Shown here: piece by piece, positions 24,187 to 35,866 of the stretch
Layout of the letters: the number at the start of each line of letters is the position of its first letter
Numbering within the stretch: the stretch's first letter is position 1
From: Amia ocellicauda
Lineage: Eukaryota; Chordata; Actinopteri; Amiiformes; Amiidae
Direction: 5' to 3'
Assembly: GCF_036373705.1 (NCBI RefSeq)
Contig: NC_089863.1
Coordinates: 23,272,417-23,336,416, forward strand
DNA length: 64,000 nucleotides
Notes under the pieces: model-generated
What the model was told of the DNA's origin: nothing
Database searches by the model: none
The model's input: the letters and a program-made list of their open reading frames with translations, nothing else
Translations under genes and position numbers: made by a program

Positions 24187-24962
24187 CGGAGGATCGTGGG
24201 TTTTACCCGCCGCCCCAGGACGCACCAGTCTGGGGGAGACTGGGGGGAATGGGACGGGCATCTATCTCGGCGCGTCGGGAGAGAGAGAGGGGGGACGGGG
24301 CCCGCCAGACGGGGTGGGGCGTGGGGGCCGGCCTCACCCGTGGGGGTGCAGCAGACAGACGGTGCGTCCCTGCGCCGGGCTGCGGCCGAGAGCCGGCGAG
24401 AGAGGAGGCAGCGGATGGAGGGGGCTGGGCCGGGGGAGGGGACTAGCGAGAGGCGGGGGGGCCGGGAGGGGGAGGCGGCACGGGTGCTGTTCCTCCAGTC
24501 TCTCTCCCCTGTCTTTGTTTCCCACTCTTTTGTTAGCCATGCCTAGCCTGCTGGTTCTCGCAGGGATCATGGAGAAGAACGGGGGCTACGGCGGGGTTTT
24601 GGCCGGCTCCGGCTTCGGCACCGACGGGCTGCTGGTGCCGCCCGACCAGGAGGAGGAAGAGGAGGACGAGTCCCGGGCGCTGCGGGTCGCGCTGGGCCAG
24701 CTGTCGCTGCTGGGGCTCGGGGACGCCGAGGACGGCGGAGGCGCTCCGGCAGCCACGGGGGCGCAGGACCGGAGCAACAACAACCACCACGCTGGCGGAG
24801 GCGGCGGCGGCGGCGGGGACGCGGCGCTGCTGCACGGCAAGAGCAAGATGTGCGTCCTGTACGAGCCGGGCGCCGCGGAGACCAAGGGACGGGGCTGCAA
24901 CATCACCGAGTGCGTCCCCGTCCCCAGCTCCGAGCATGTGGCCGAGATAGTGGGGAGACAAG
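24184..24962 (+). promoter_or_regulatory. CpG-rich 5' region of mex3a
   Basis: Strongly GC- and CpG-rich sequence covering the presumed promoter/5' UTR and exon 1. The mex3a frame stays open upstream of the conserved ATG, which reflects the composition and not coding. No TATA box is evident. Confidence 0.6.
24539..24962 (+). CDS. mex3a: mex3a coding exon 1
   Basis: Codons 1-141 plus one base: the N-terminal leader, acidic EEEEEDE run, Asn/His and Gly-rich linkers, and the first part of KH1 ([21 protein letters not shown]). The donor is CAAG|GTAAAG, so the intron interrupts the KH1 GXXG loop. Confidence 0.95.
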
Positions 24963-25197
24963 GTAAAGCAGACAAAGAGGGAGGATGGGGGTTGGGGGGA
25001 GGTGGAGGAAAACGGTCTGGATGGAGACACTGTCTGGCAGATGTAGGGACTGGGGCAGCGCGGTGGTCCTCTCAGGCTGGGTGGGAGGGTGGTGGTTGTG
25101 TTGTTGTTGTTGTTGTGTGGGGGACTGTCGCCCCATCGTGGGGCTGTGGGACAGATCCACGCTTCCCACATTGCCAAGCGAGGGAACTATTGCAGGA

Positions 25198-25237
<40 letters not shown>

Positions 25238-25703
25238 ATGTCTTTTTTTTTTAGCAATCCTTGCAAATACTAGAAGGAAACAAAGTTGCAACTGTAAGGC
25301 AACAGCCAACCGCGCTGGGTTGGAGGCATTGTCACATTGTAGCAGGCGAGGCGCACTGGCTCTTTGTCCGGGTTTGAACTAGCGAGTCTGCGCAGTGCTG
25401 CCGCCGATCACTCCCCCCCCCCCCCCCCCAAATAAGTTGTAAAGCTATTGCCATTTCATATCTTTATATGCATGGTATTTCTTTGTACTGTCCCTGTCAG
25501 TGTCCCAAGTCTTGTCTCCGGTGCTGTGGACTTGGTCTTGCTTCTACAGGCACCCCCCCCCTTACCCTCCCCTCCAAAAAAACAAAAACAAAAGTCCGTT
25601 AACAAAGAAAATGGATTGCACTGTAGATGTGGGAGCGAATGCAATTCACACTGCACTGTGAAAAAAGCCATTCACAAGAACAAAGCAAGTTTTTTTTTTT
25701 TTT

Positions 25704-25735
<32 letters not shown>

Positions 25736-28700
25736 TATTTATTTATTTATTTATTTATATGCAGGTTATTTTCTTTGACTTGCCACCTTTTGTCTCTGGA
25801 TTAGACACTTAACCTAAAAGTGCTTGCCTATCCTCCCGGGACGGGGGTCAGCGCGTTCCCGTGGTCCACCCTCCTGCGAGAGTCTGACCTCTGAGATCGC
25901 AGGGAACAAAAGTCCTCTCTCAGAGCAGGCTGCTGGGCTGCTGGAGGGACGTCCATTGTTGACAGAGCCTGCATGCTGTGGTGTGAGGAGGAGGGGGGTA
26001 TTCAAAGGGAGTCACGCCCAGTTAGGCTCCCGTTATGTCCCCCCCCAACCCACTCTCCTCTGCGCACCCCCACTCACACACACACAGCACACAGAGGGTC
26101 ACGTCTCCCCGGTGCGCAGAGCTTTTAAAACCAGGGCGTCGATTGAGAGGATTTGTTCTATTAGGTTATGTAACGCAGAGCCCTGAGGTTTTAAGATCCA
26201 CACCCCTCCCACCCAAGTAGAAAACGGGGCAGTTGTCCACTCCTGCCCCCCCCCCCACCCCGATCGGGTAACGGTGCCCATGATTGGAAATGCCCCACCT
26301 GCGCCGTGGCAGGCCCGTATCGGCGATGTACAGGTGTCTCCGCTCTCATTTGTGCTCTGTGTTGTGCCAGTTGGCTTCCTTGCAGTTTAATTGTCTGTGT
26401 CACAACTGTCCAGTTTATGATTGCAGGATTACAGTGTGTGTTATAGATCTGGATGTTTGTGTGTGTGTGTATAGATAGATATATCGAAGTTTGTGTCTAT
26501 GTGTGCATGTATAGATATGTTTGTGTCTGTGTGTATAGATATAGGTGTTGTTGTGTATAGAGAGATGTTTGTGTGTGTATACAGATATATTTCTCTGTGC
26601 ATAGATATATTTGTGTGTGTGTGTGTGTGTGTATATATAGATATAGATGTTGGTTGTTATCCTTTTTGGATGAAAAACCAAATCCATTCAATGTGATCAA
26701 TCTGTTTGGGTCACAAGTATTGAAGTCTCCCACTCCAGTGCAAAGTCTGCAGGTGTAGCAAGATGTCTGCTTTGTTTGTCAGTTTGTTTTTTTTAATTCA
26801 GTTTTATAATCGAAAGGCTGTCAGAGGATTGCAAAAATAAACAAAGAACGAACCTTTTTTTGTGCTGAGGGTCAGGTTTTTGATGATCTGGCTTGAGAGC
26901 GTTGGCGTAGATGAGAGGAAGAGTTTGAAAAGTTTGAAAAAGAAAATGTGTTCACAAGACCTGCAATGGGATCAGCTGATCGGCCCAGGGGTCAAGATTT
27001 TCAGCCCTGCGTCCAAGGCTACGATGGGGGCCAGCGCTTAAACCGTGGCCCTGGCTGCATGGCGAGCCGATTGACCCTTTTCAGTTAATGGGGGGATGTC
27101 AGTTAGCACACGTGATGACTGCACGCACTGGCACGCTCGTGCTTTGGGAATTGGATCTGATTTGAACATTTTTAAAAAACAATCAATCAATAAAGGCCAG
27201 ACGGTGATATATTTTGTCTCTCATCGCTGCCTGGGTGTCACATGCGTGTGGCTGGCGCTCGGGCGCTTGAGGAACGCCACGGCTCTGTCTGGGGACTCCG
27301 GGTGAGGCCAGATGGCCCCGTGTTGGATCCCAGACTTGGGTTTAGTCTGCTCAGTCTGCACTGGGGGGGGCTTTAGTATTCCGATCAGACAGCCCTGGCT
27401 AGTACATCACCATCAAGGGCCGTAATTGCCGTCGTGTTTTTAATTTGACCGTACTGCTGCTGATGACAATCGTTATCGGAGACGATTACAGCCAGATGAG
27501 CTTAAAAGGGTCCAGATTCAGACGACGACACCTAAACGGCACAGAGAAATGCGAGTGCCTCAAAGTCCTCTGAAGTGACAGCTGCTGGGAAGGTGTGTAC
27601 GATTTGAAGGCCCAGCCGCGACGGCACACGGCGTATGCGACTCTTTTTTTAGTTTTTTCCGATTACGACTTTCGGGCGCTCACTAGTGTCCTTGTGCTCC
27701 AGACACACCTGTCCTATGTTTTCACGTGAAGGAATTCCGGCCCCGTCGATTTGCCAATACACTGATGCTCCCGTGATTGGGCGGCACAAATCCGTTCTCC
27801 GGCGGCGGATTGTTTCCGGACGACGCCGGAGATGCCGTTCGATCCGGTTTACCTTCCTGGATGACTTTTTGTTTCCTGTAAAAAGGGGCTCCTTTGAATT
27901 CCCCCCTGTAATCTAATTGTCTGTGATCGATACAGTTTTATGTGTTTGGTTGCTTTTATGTTACAAATACTATGAGGAAAGTGTGCCACGTGGCGGTCAA
28001 ACAAATTCCCTTCTCGAATCCTTAAATCCATAAATTTCTTCCTTTTATTTACACACACACACCAGATCTTTTTGAAGAGATGCGATTGCCCTTTAGGGAA
28101 TTCATTCACTTTTTTTTTGTATCTCACAACGTGGAAAAATCTGCCCTGGCTTTCTTTCGCACTTTCTTTTAAATAGAACTTTGTATTTATTTTTATTCTT
28201 TAATTCTTGCTCTCACCTCCCCAATTTCTTCCCCATCTGTCAAGTTATTTTAAAGTGCTGCTGGGGGGGTGGGGAGTGACACCTTCTCACTCGAAGTGAC
28301 TGACTTGTCATCTCATTTGTGCCTCCTCCTACTTCCTCGTATGCCTCCTAATTTGATTGTGTGCCTTAATAACACACCTAGGGAAAATCCTCGCGATTTG
28401 TTATGATGAGTCATTTCGAGGCGTCCGCGGTCGAGGAGGGCCGCGGCTCGTATCTGGCCTGGGAGACTCGGGGGAAGGTGAACTCCCAGGACAAAGGCCG
28501 ATTTGGAGGGTGCGGGGGGAGGGGGGGGTAATCCAGAGTCGTCTTTTGTCTCCCCCGAATGTCTAAAAGCTGTTTAGTATTCGTCGGTAGAAGCCAGGCT
28601 GAGTCAAGGGGGAAGAAATAAAAAAATGTGATTGTATTGTAAAAGTAAGAGCAAGTCGTCTCTTGGCGATGGTGCTATAGTTTTGTGGTGCATTCCAGGC

Positions 28701-30133
28701 CTGGTTGGAATGGGGGGGAAGTCCTCGTAACGCCTAGGTGGGAAGAGATTTTGGGTAGAGGGGAGGGAAGGATTTAGGAGAAGTTATTAGGGGGCTGATC
28801 AGAGACTTAAGAGTGTCAATCTTTTCCCCTGGGTTGCCGATCCGGGGCAGAGCGAGCACCGCAAAGGTCAGATCGCTGCCGCGAGAGAAGCGATTGATTT
28901 TTAATTATCATCTATCGGACACCCCCAGGGAAATACCTTAGTCTGTTCTTGAGGGTTAGACAGACAAACTGACCAAACGCAAACTGCCAAAGCTTTGTTT
29001 ACCAAAACCACAAAAGCTGATTCTCCTCTCCCTCTTGCTCTCTCTCTCATCTCACAGGGTGTAAGATCAAGGCCCTGCGCGCCAAGACCAACACCTACAT
29101 CAAGACGCCGGTGCGGGGGGAGGAGCCGGTGTTCCTGATCACCGGGCGGAAGGAGGACGTGGCGCTGGCTCGCCGCGAGATCATCTCCGCGGCCGAGCAC
29201 TTCTCTATGCTGCGGGCGTCGCGCAACAAGCTGGGCGTCTCCTTCAGTGGCTCGCCGCCGGCGCTGCCTGGCCAAACCACCATCCAGGTGCGGGTGCCCT
29301 ACCGCGTGGTGGGGCTGGTGGTGGGGCCCAAGGGCTCCACCATCAAGCGCATCCAGCAGCAGACCTGCACCTACATCGTGACCCCCAGCCGCGACCGTGA
29401 CCCCGTCTTCGAGATCACTGGCTCCCCCGGCAACGCCGAGCGCGCCCGTGAGGAGATCGAGGCCCACATCGCCTTCCGCACCGGCGGCCTGCACGACCTC
29501 AACAACGAGAACGACTGTCTGGGGCCCGAGGGGGGCCTGCTGGAGAACCGGCTGCAGCAGGTGTGGGGCCTGCAGGGCCACCGCAAGCCTCTCTCCAGCA
29601 GCTACCGGCAGAACAGCGGCTTCCCGGAGGGCCTGACCAGCAACGGAGGCGGCGGCGGCAACGGGGGAGGGATCTATAAAGGCGACTTCCCCAACGACAA
29701 GCCCTGCTCCTACTTTGGCTCCGATGGGACCCCGTGCTGGGGCGACCCCGACTACCCCAAGCAGCCGGCATTCTATGCCCAGCAGCGGTCCAAGAGCTTC
29801 GGCGGGCTGCCCCTGCCCCTGGCCAGACTGTCTCCGGGGCTGCAGGAGCCCTGCGCCAACAATGCCACGCCCCCGCACGCCCAGGCCCGGCGGGCGCACA
29901 GCGAGCCCATCTCCGCCAGCACCGTGTTCCCCTCGCGGATGGCCGTGCCCGACTCGCCGCCCGCCGCCCGGGACTGCATGACCTGCTTCGAGAGCAAAGT
30001 GACCGCCGCCCTAGTGCCGTGCGGCCACAACCTCTTCTGCATGGAGTGCGCCATCCGCATCTGCGAGCTGGCACACCCCGAGTGCCCCGTGTGCCACACA
30101 CTGGTGACGCAGGCCATCCGAATATTTTCTTAA
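24539..30133 (+). CDS. mex3a: mex3a: RNA-binding KH/RING protein (two coding exons)
   Basis: Coding exons are 24539-24962 and 29058-30133, together 1500 bp or 499 residues; human MEX3A is about 520. The MEX3 family binds target mRNAs through KH domains and has an E3-type RING, acting in post-transcriptional control of cell fate. The N-terminus [16 protein letters not shown] matches MEX3A. An acidic run and a Gly-rich linker follow. KH1 covers about residues 115-192 with its GRQG loop at 139-142. KH2 covers about 214-280 with GPKG at 231-234. A low-complexity linker contains an RRAHSEP site. A C-terminal RING (about 448-488) has [14 protein letters not shown] and CPVC and ends in the family-typical QAIRIFS. 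The LMNA neighbour supports MEX3A over its paralogues MEX3B/C/D. The intron is 4095 bp. The start is the ATG in GCCATGC that gives the conserved N-terminus. Confidence 0.96.
25199..25237. repeat. (CT)n(CA)n microsatellite
   Basis: CT dinucleotides passing directly into CA dinucleotides, within the mex3a intron. Confidence 0.95.
25413..25429. repeat. C17 homopolymer
   Basis: Seventeen consecutive C on plus within the mex3a intron. Confidence 0.95.
25690..25760. repeat. T/(AT)n/(TTTA)n compound repeat
   Basis: A T run, then AT dinucleotides, then TTTA tetranucleotides. Confidence 0.9.
26455..26645. repeat. (GT)n/(TAGATA)n irregular repeat
   Basis: About 190 bp of alternating GTGTGT and ATAGATAT motifs in the mex3a intron. 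Confidence 0.85.
29058..30133 (+). CDS. mex3a: mex3a coding exon 2
   Basis: Begins GG|TGTAAG after a CTCACAG acceptor, completing Gly142. It encodes the rest of KH1, KH2 ([16 protein letters not shown]), the variable linker with Gly and Ser/Pro runs, and the RING finger. The TAA stop is at 30131-30133. The exon is very GC-rich, so long open frames exist on both strands; only this frame encodes KH/RING domains. Confidence 0.96.
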
Positions 30134-33100
30134 TCACGATGATGATTGTGTTTTTTTAACGGTTATGATTTGCGATTTATATATTTTTGTTTTTCCGTTT
30201 TTTCTGGGTTAGCGTTTAATTTTTATAACCGATTCTCGATCGTTTCTTTTTTATTCCAGAACAAAAACAAAACAAGCAGATATTTTAGAAGGCTTGAGAA
30301 AAAGTTATTATTATTTTTTTTTTCTTCTATATATTTGATACATGTTTGGTTCATTAAGAATTTTGATTTTGTTCGGATAGAGTCGGGAGCGACAAGAAGA
30401 GAGAAAATGTGAACATTATTTTTTTATTATAATTTTTTATCATTTTAGTTTAGTTTTTCCTTTTTAATACATGATGTTTTTTAACAGGACAGCTTGCCAT
30501 TTCTGTGAGAAAGTGTGTCTGATAGGAGCTCATCTGCAACTCAAACACTCCCAAAAACCTACAGAACACTTAAACAAATAATTGAACAGAGAGCAATCTG
30601 TTTTTGTTTTCTCTCCACATTGCCGTACGGAAAGAGGCGGATTGCAAAAGCTTGTGATCCCAAACCTAGAGGGCTTCAGGTTTTCAAAGCTTTTCGCTGC
30701 AATTTCGAAAATGAAAATCGAGCATTTGTGTGTTTATTTTTAATTTTTTAAATGGTGCTAAATGATCACGAGCCACTGCAACCAAAACTTCATTTTTTTT
30801 CTTAGTATTTTTATTTGTTTATTTAGTAGTGACATCACCATGCCGTTAAGTCCATCCCAAAAAAAAAAAAAAAAAAAAAGGACCAAAAGCTTTGAAACAC
30901 ATCCTGTTAGTGTCTTTTCGATCCTAGACTTCTGGGGATCTAGAAACAAAATTCAGTCCAGGTTGCTGTTTTTTTTCTTTTCTGTTTGTTGTTGTTTATT
31001 TTGGAATGTGCAAAATATATATATATATATATCACAGGAAGAGAAGGAGGAATGATACTAATAATAATAATGAAGAATCTGATCGTTGAGAGAGAGTTCA
31101 TCATTCCACCAGTCAGAGTTCAGTCCCAGAAATGCGAGGGTGTTTTTAAATGCAATATGAAGCATCTGATTGCCTTTTCATAGCCCCAAGGTCCCGTCAA
31201 GATCCCTTAGAGGGGGATTCAGTAGGAGACCAGAACCCAAAAACCTGAACCCCCCCCAAGTCTCCCCTAATCCGGCCTTCCGAGATCCGTAGCTCCTCCA
31301 CACTCGGATCTCACACCTTTTTCGATTTTGTACAGGGTACCTGTCTTACTGGGGTTTAATTTTCTTTCTATTTTCGGGGGTGGGGGGCAATCTGAAAATC
31401 CTTTGATCGGGAAGGGGGGATAGGGAATGCTGTTTGGCTTGTGCTATAGCAGGTGACTGAAAAAAAAAAAATGTCTGGCCTTGCCCGCCAACACGGTACC
31501 TTAGAGCGCAGGATCGCTGTGGCCCCGCCCTCCTCCGCTACAAGTGAGATGGAGGTTTGTAGTCGTACCGAAAGGGGAGCCGTCCACACCAGCGTCTTTC
31601 CTTTGTCCTGGGTTAGAGCGAGATGCACGAACACTGTAGAGCCCCGTCCCGGAACTCAGAATTCCGATTTGGAATTGGAACCGTGACTCGATTCTGAATG
31701 ATTCAAATGTTTTTAGTTTTTTTGTTCTCTTCTCTTCCAACGAAGGCAAAATTGTCGTTGAAAGGAAGCAGGTGTCTGATTTCTACAAAGAGAACCACCT
31801 ATTTGTATTTTTTTAAATGGTAATCATAGATTTGATTTAAATCTACAAGAAATGACCCTGCCCTTATTGATTGTAATCATTTTTTCATCCTAAAAAGAAA
31901 TTGAACCCCCCAAAAAAAGTATTTTACATTAATCATTAATCTCTCTGCCTCCCTTTAGCATAAGGCAAGGCTTTGAAGGAGGGCTAATCGGGGGGCCAGT
32001 CGGAGAGTCCAGATCGAAGTTTCTATTCAGTTTCTGTATAAGGACCTCCTGCCGTTGCTTCCCTGAAGAGACGTCTGCTTAATCTAAGGAGCGGCCAATG
32101 GCAGCGCCGGCCTGCGCTCTGGGCTGCGATCGGACGATTTTAATTGACAAGGAAGGCCGAGAGCCTCCCATTTAGCCTCCCGAGCACTGAATCAAATTAC
32201 ACACTGACTGCGCGCTGCAATACCAAGCGGGGCGCGGGTGGAAACCGCATGGACAAAGGAAGGATTGCTTTTGCTTTCTCCCCTCTTTTTTTGTGTGTTC
32301 CTTTTTTTCTTTCTTTACAAGAAGGCTGCTTCCGAGAAAAAGGAGGGAAAAAATCCCCATTTATCTCTTCTTTTTTTAAATATTATTTTTTAATCTATAA
32401 ACCGATCGTCCATAATTCAGTCCAGCACTCGTTCCTTAGAGCATCTGTGTGTCTCTGTCCTGCAGCCTCGTGTGTGTGTGTGTGTACATGTCTGCTCGAG
32501 TGGGTGAGGGGGGAGGTCAGCGCTGTGTGTTGTTTTAAGGGGCAATTGCCGGTTGCTTCCATAATAAAATTCGACAATTCCGAGCGCTGATCCAGGTGTA
32601 GCGAGGAGCTCTCTGAGATTTAGGGTTTAAAATGAGAACACATTTCAGATTAGGCAGGACTGGCTTTTTCTTTTCTTTTTGTTTGTGTTTTCCATGTACA
32701 AAGTTGAATGCGTTTCACCTCCTCGATAAACATTCCCGGAGAAGAAGAAACGCTTTGTCTGCTAACAAGCATTTTTCTTTTCTTTTTTTTTTTAGTTCTT
32801 CCCGATCATTCCTCACTGATCAAGATCTGTGGTATTTGTGCACAGAGAGCGAGTGTTGTGTTGGGGTTGTCAGCCACGAATAGACATTTTAAGGGGTGTC
32901 TAAGTGCGTCGCAGGCATTTCAAACTCATCTTAAAGGATAAATCGCCAAAAGCAACACGGGGGGAGGGGTGGGATGGGGACCATGTTTTCTTTTGAGTTT
33001 TAGTCAGGAGAGACCTGTGGTACAAAATAAACAAGTAAATAAAAAGTAATGATCGCAGTGGATTACGGAGAATGTGGGGACAGGGATGGGATTTTGAGCA

Positions 33101-35821
33101 GAGAACAATTTAGGCTCTTCATAAGTTTTAATACTTAGGAGATAAACATAATAAAATAAATGAGAAAAATACATAAAAGCACCTTATTACTTAAGAAAAT
33201 ATATAAAAATAAATAAAAATTAAAAAAGAAATTACAAATATGATTGAACCAAACCGACAACTGATGGTGAATATGGGAACCCACTCTTAAATGACGCTGG
33301 CAGGGCCACACAGGGCCACGCTGGTCCTTCCTTTGGTGTATTCAGTAATGGAGCTGATTCGGCAACCAGAACTGAAGCAAACTGGGTGAAATTGACGATA
33401 CGATGGCCTTTGTGATGGTGTGCAGCTTATCAATAGTAAGAAAGGGGTTCTTTTCAGGTCCAAATGGCCATATTCTGCTGGTGTGATTTGCAGATCCCCT
33501 TTACCGGGTCAATTCATCAGAATCCCTTCCTAACTGGTTGTCCGAAGCGCTTTTCTTAGCTGTAGTTTTTGTTTTTGTTGCCAAATCAGCCCCCTCCTTA
33601 CACCGACATCTCGGTTCATTGCCGTTTAACACTCTTCCTTACAAACTCAGCACAGGCCATGGAGTAACCGATTCCTGCTACTTTTACGCCAGCTGGTTTT
33701 ATTTTCCCGCGTGTCTAACATCACGTCAGAATCGCGGGGCACACCGGCTGTTCTCAGGAGGTCTTTCCCTGTAGCTTCCCCTACAAAAATAATACAATAA
33801 ATCCTTTGTCCAAAACACATTTTACTGGTTTCCTGAAAGAAAGAAAACTGTCCAAAGCTGTGGCGTTGACGGCTCCACAGTTCAGTTTCCAGGACATGCA
33901 CACTAACCCATAGCAACGAGAGACCAAATCTCAAAGTCTTGAACTTATTCATTCATCCTATACCTTTGTTTCCTGCATCTACATGTGCTGATGCATTGTA
34001 GTGAGAAAATAAGGGGATGTTTTAAAAGTTTTTTTTTCTTCCCTTGAACAGTGATAGTGCAGTTTGTCAGGCTTGAATTATTAAAAAGACATTGTTTGTT
34101 GATTGATCATTGTAGGTGGTTGAGAGGGAAGGCAGGAAAATGCCAGGCCTTTCAAACGTCATATCACACTCGGAAAAAATCCAGGATTTCACCATTTCAA
34201 TAACAGAAACAATCACGTACAGCACATTTTTAAAACTGAATATTTTTTTATAAACTGAATTCCCCCTTCCGGAAAAAAAATATTTAATCACAAAAATATG
34301 AAATCAGGTTTTCTGTATACATTTCTTTTTAAAAAGCAATAAGTTGAGATTTTAGCACATAAAGTGAAGACATAAAATGTACAGTTTTGGTAAAATAAGC
34401 ACTTGAAATTACTTTTTTTGAACATGCTTTTCTTTGCGTAATCGTTCCCGCTAAAGGATGAGTATTTTCCTTTTCCGAGAGTGGGCCTGTGAGTTTCTGT
34501 GGATGCTGTATAACCGGCATCTCCAGTGTGTGCCGGTCACAGGCTTAGGGTCGTTTGGACCCGAAGAAATGTTTGATTACATTTTCTACGGCAGCCATTA
34601 AAAATGAAAAATAAATTGGCCAAAACCCACGTGCTGCGCAAAATTGTGCTCTGGTTTGAATTGTCCGGATCCGTGACAGTGGTCCGTTTTGCTTTACTCA
34701 GAAGTTATTTTTTTGCTGTGGCGGAAAATTGGGGGGGAAAAAATCAAACCACAGACTTATTTGTTAAAGCACTTAACGCACTCTGCTGTTTTCCGTTTTG
34801 GAATTTTATTGATGGCCTTTGTGAAAAGTCCTCTGAGGATTTGGTTTGAACCTGTAAGGAATAAGGTTGTGAGAAATGCCACTTCTTGCCATGCCTGGAA
34901 TGTGATTTTGTGTTTGGGATTTGCATAGCCTCTAGTGGCATAAAAATGATATTGTGAAGATGGATCAATTCTTTCAAGCTGTTTAGTATTTTGTTATATT
35001 TAAAGAACAAAAAATTCAGACAGTAACACCAGTGCAGTACGTATGTTATATTTCGGACTTGTTGTGATTGATCAATACACCACTGTGACATCCCAACACA
35101 GGATGTTTGCAGAGAGAGAGAGTGCAGCACTCAGATTCTTCCCCACTGTTAAGGAATACATGCACAACATTGTTTGTAGGACGAACGAGGAGGAGGAAGG
35201 ATTTAACAGTTGTTTAGTTCTCCAGCTTCGTGCGTATCCTATTATGTCAGGGCCGTCCCGATCCGATCCTCGAGGGTCACGGTTTATGTTCCAGTTGACG
35301 TTTTAATGACTTAATTGAACAAATCATTTTAACCCGCAGATCTCTTCCAGTTGGGTAACGGGAGACTGTTTTAAGTGAGCGAGAGTCTCTTGCAAGCCCT
35401 GGCTTTAACAGTTACAAACGCTCAGTAAATGCACACTCTTCAAATCGGACTGCCGCACGAAAAACAAAGCCGCAGAATCAAATCGAAACCACACTCAAAA
35501 TGATACATCGGAGGTAGGGAAGGGATGCTTTCAGAGCACTTCCTACCAGCGTTCTAAATCTCGCGTAGACGGGATGGTTTTTGCTTCCAGTTCGATACAG
35601 GGGGAAGGGAGAGTAAAGTGGAGAAGGAGAGTACATCATTTGGGAATCTGGTCCCTTTCTTGGCGGTTGGGTGCAGATATGTGCACTGCGCTGAACTGCA
35701 CTGTAAACTACAAACACTACATGGATATTATACATTCTCAAAAAGGGAAACCATGAAGGCTTTTTTTAAGACATATTTTAACTAGATTGTGAATTCATGT
35801 CACCGAAACTGAGGTGAAAAT

Positions 35822-35825
<4 letters not shown>

Positions 35826-35863
<38 letters not shown>
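35826..35863. repeat. (AT)n microsatellite
   Basis: Nineteen TA/AT dinucleotides without interruption. Confidence 0.95.

Positions 35864-35866
<3 letters not shown>

Larger units (their letters stand above)
24963..29057 (+). other. mex3a: mex3a intron 1
   Basis: A 4095 bp intron with GTAAAG donor and a pyrimidine-rich TCTCATCTCACAG acceptor. It holds (CT)n(CA)n at 25199-25237, a C17 run at 25413-25429, a T/AT/TTTA block at 25690-25760 and a GT/TAGATA-rich block at 26455-26645. No exon or known RNA is recognised inside. Confidence 0.9.

Noticed and set aside
23819..24538. Upstream in-frame extension of mex3a by about 240 codons
   Set aside because: It reads through a GA repeat and CpG-rich 5' sequence with no domain. 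The conserved MEX3A N-terminus begins at 24539.
28901..29899. 332-codon open frame on minus over mex3a exon 2
   Set aside because: It is antisense to a GC-rich exon that encodes KH domains on plus, and has no recognisable domain.
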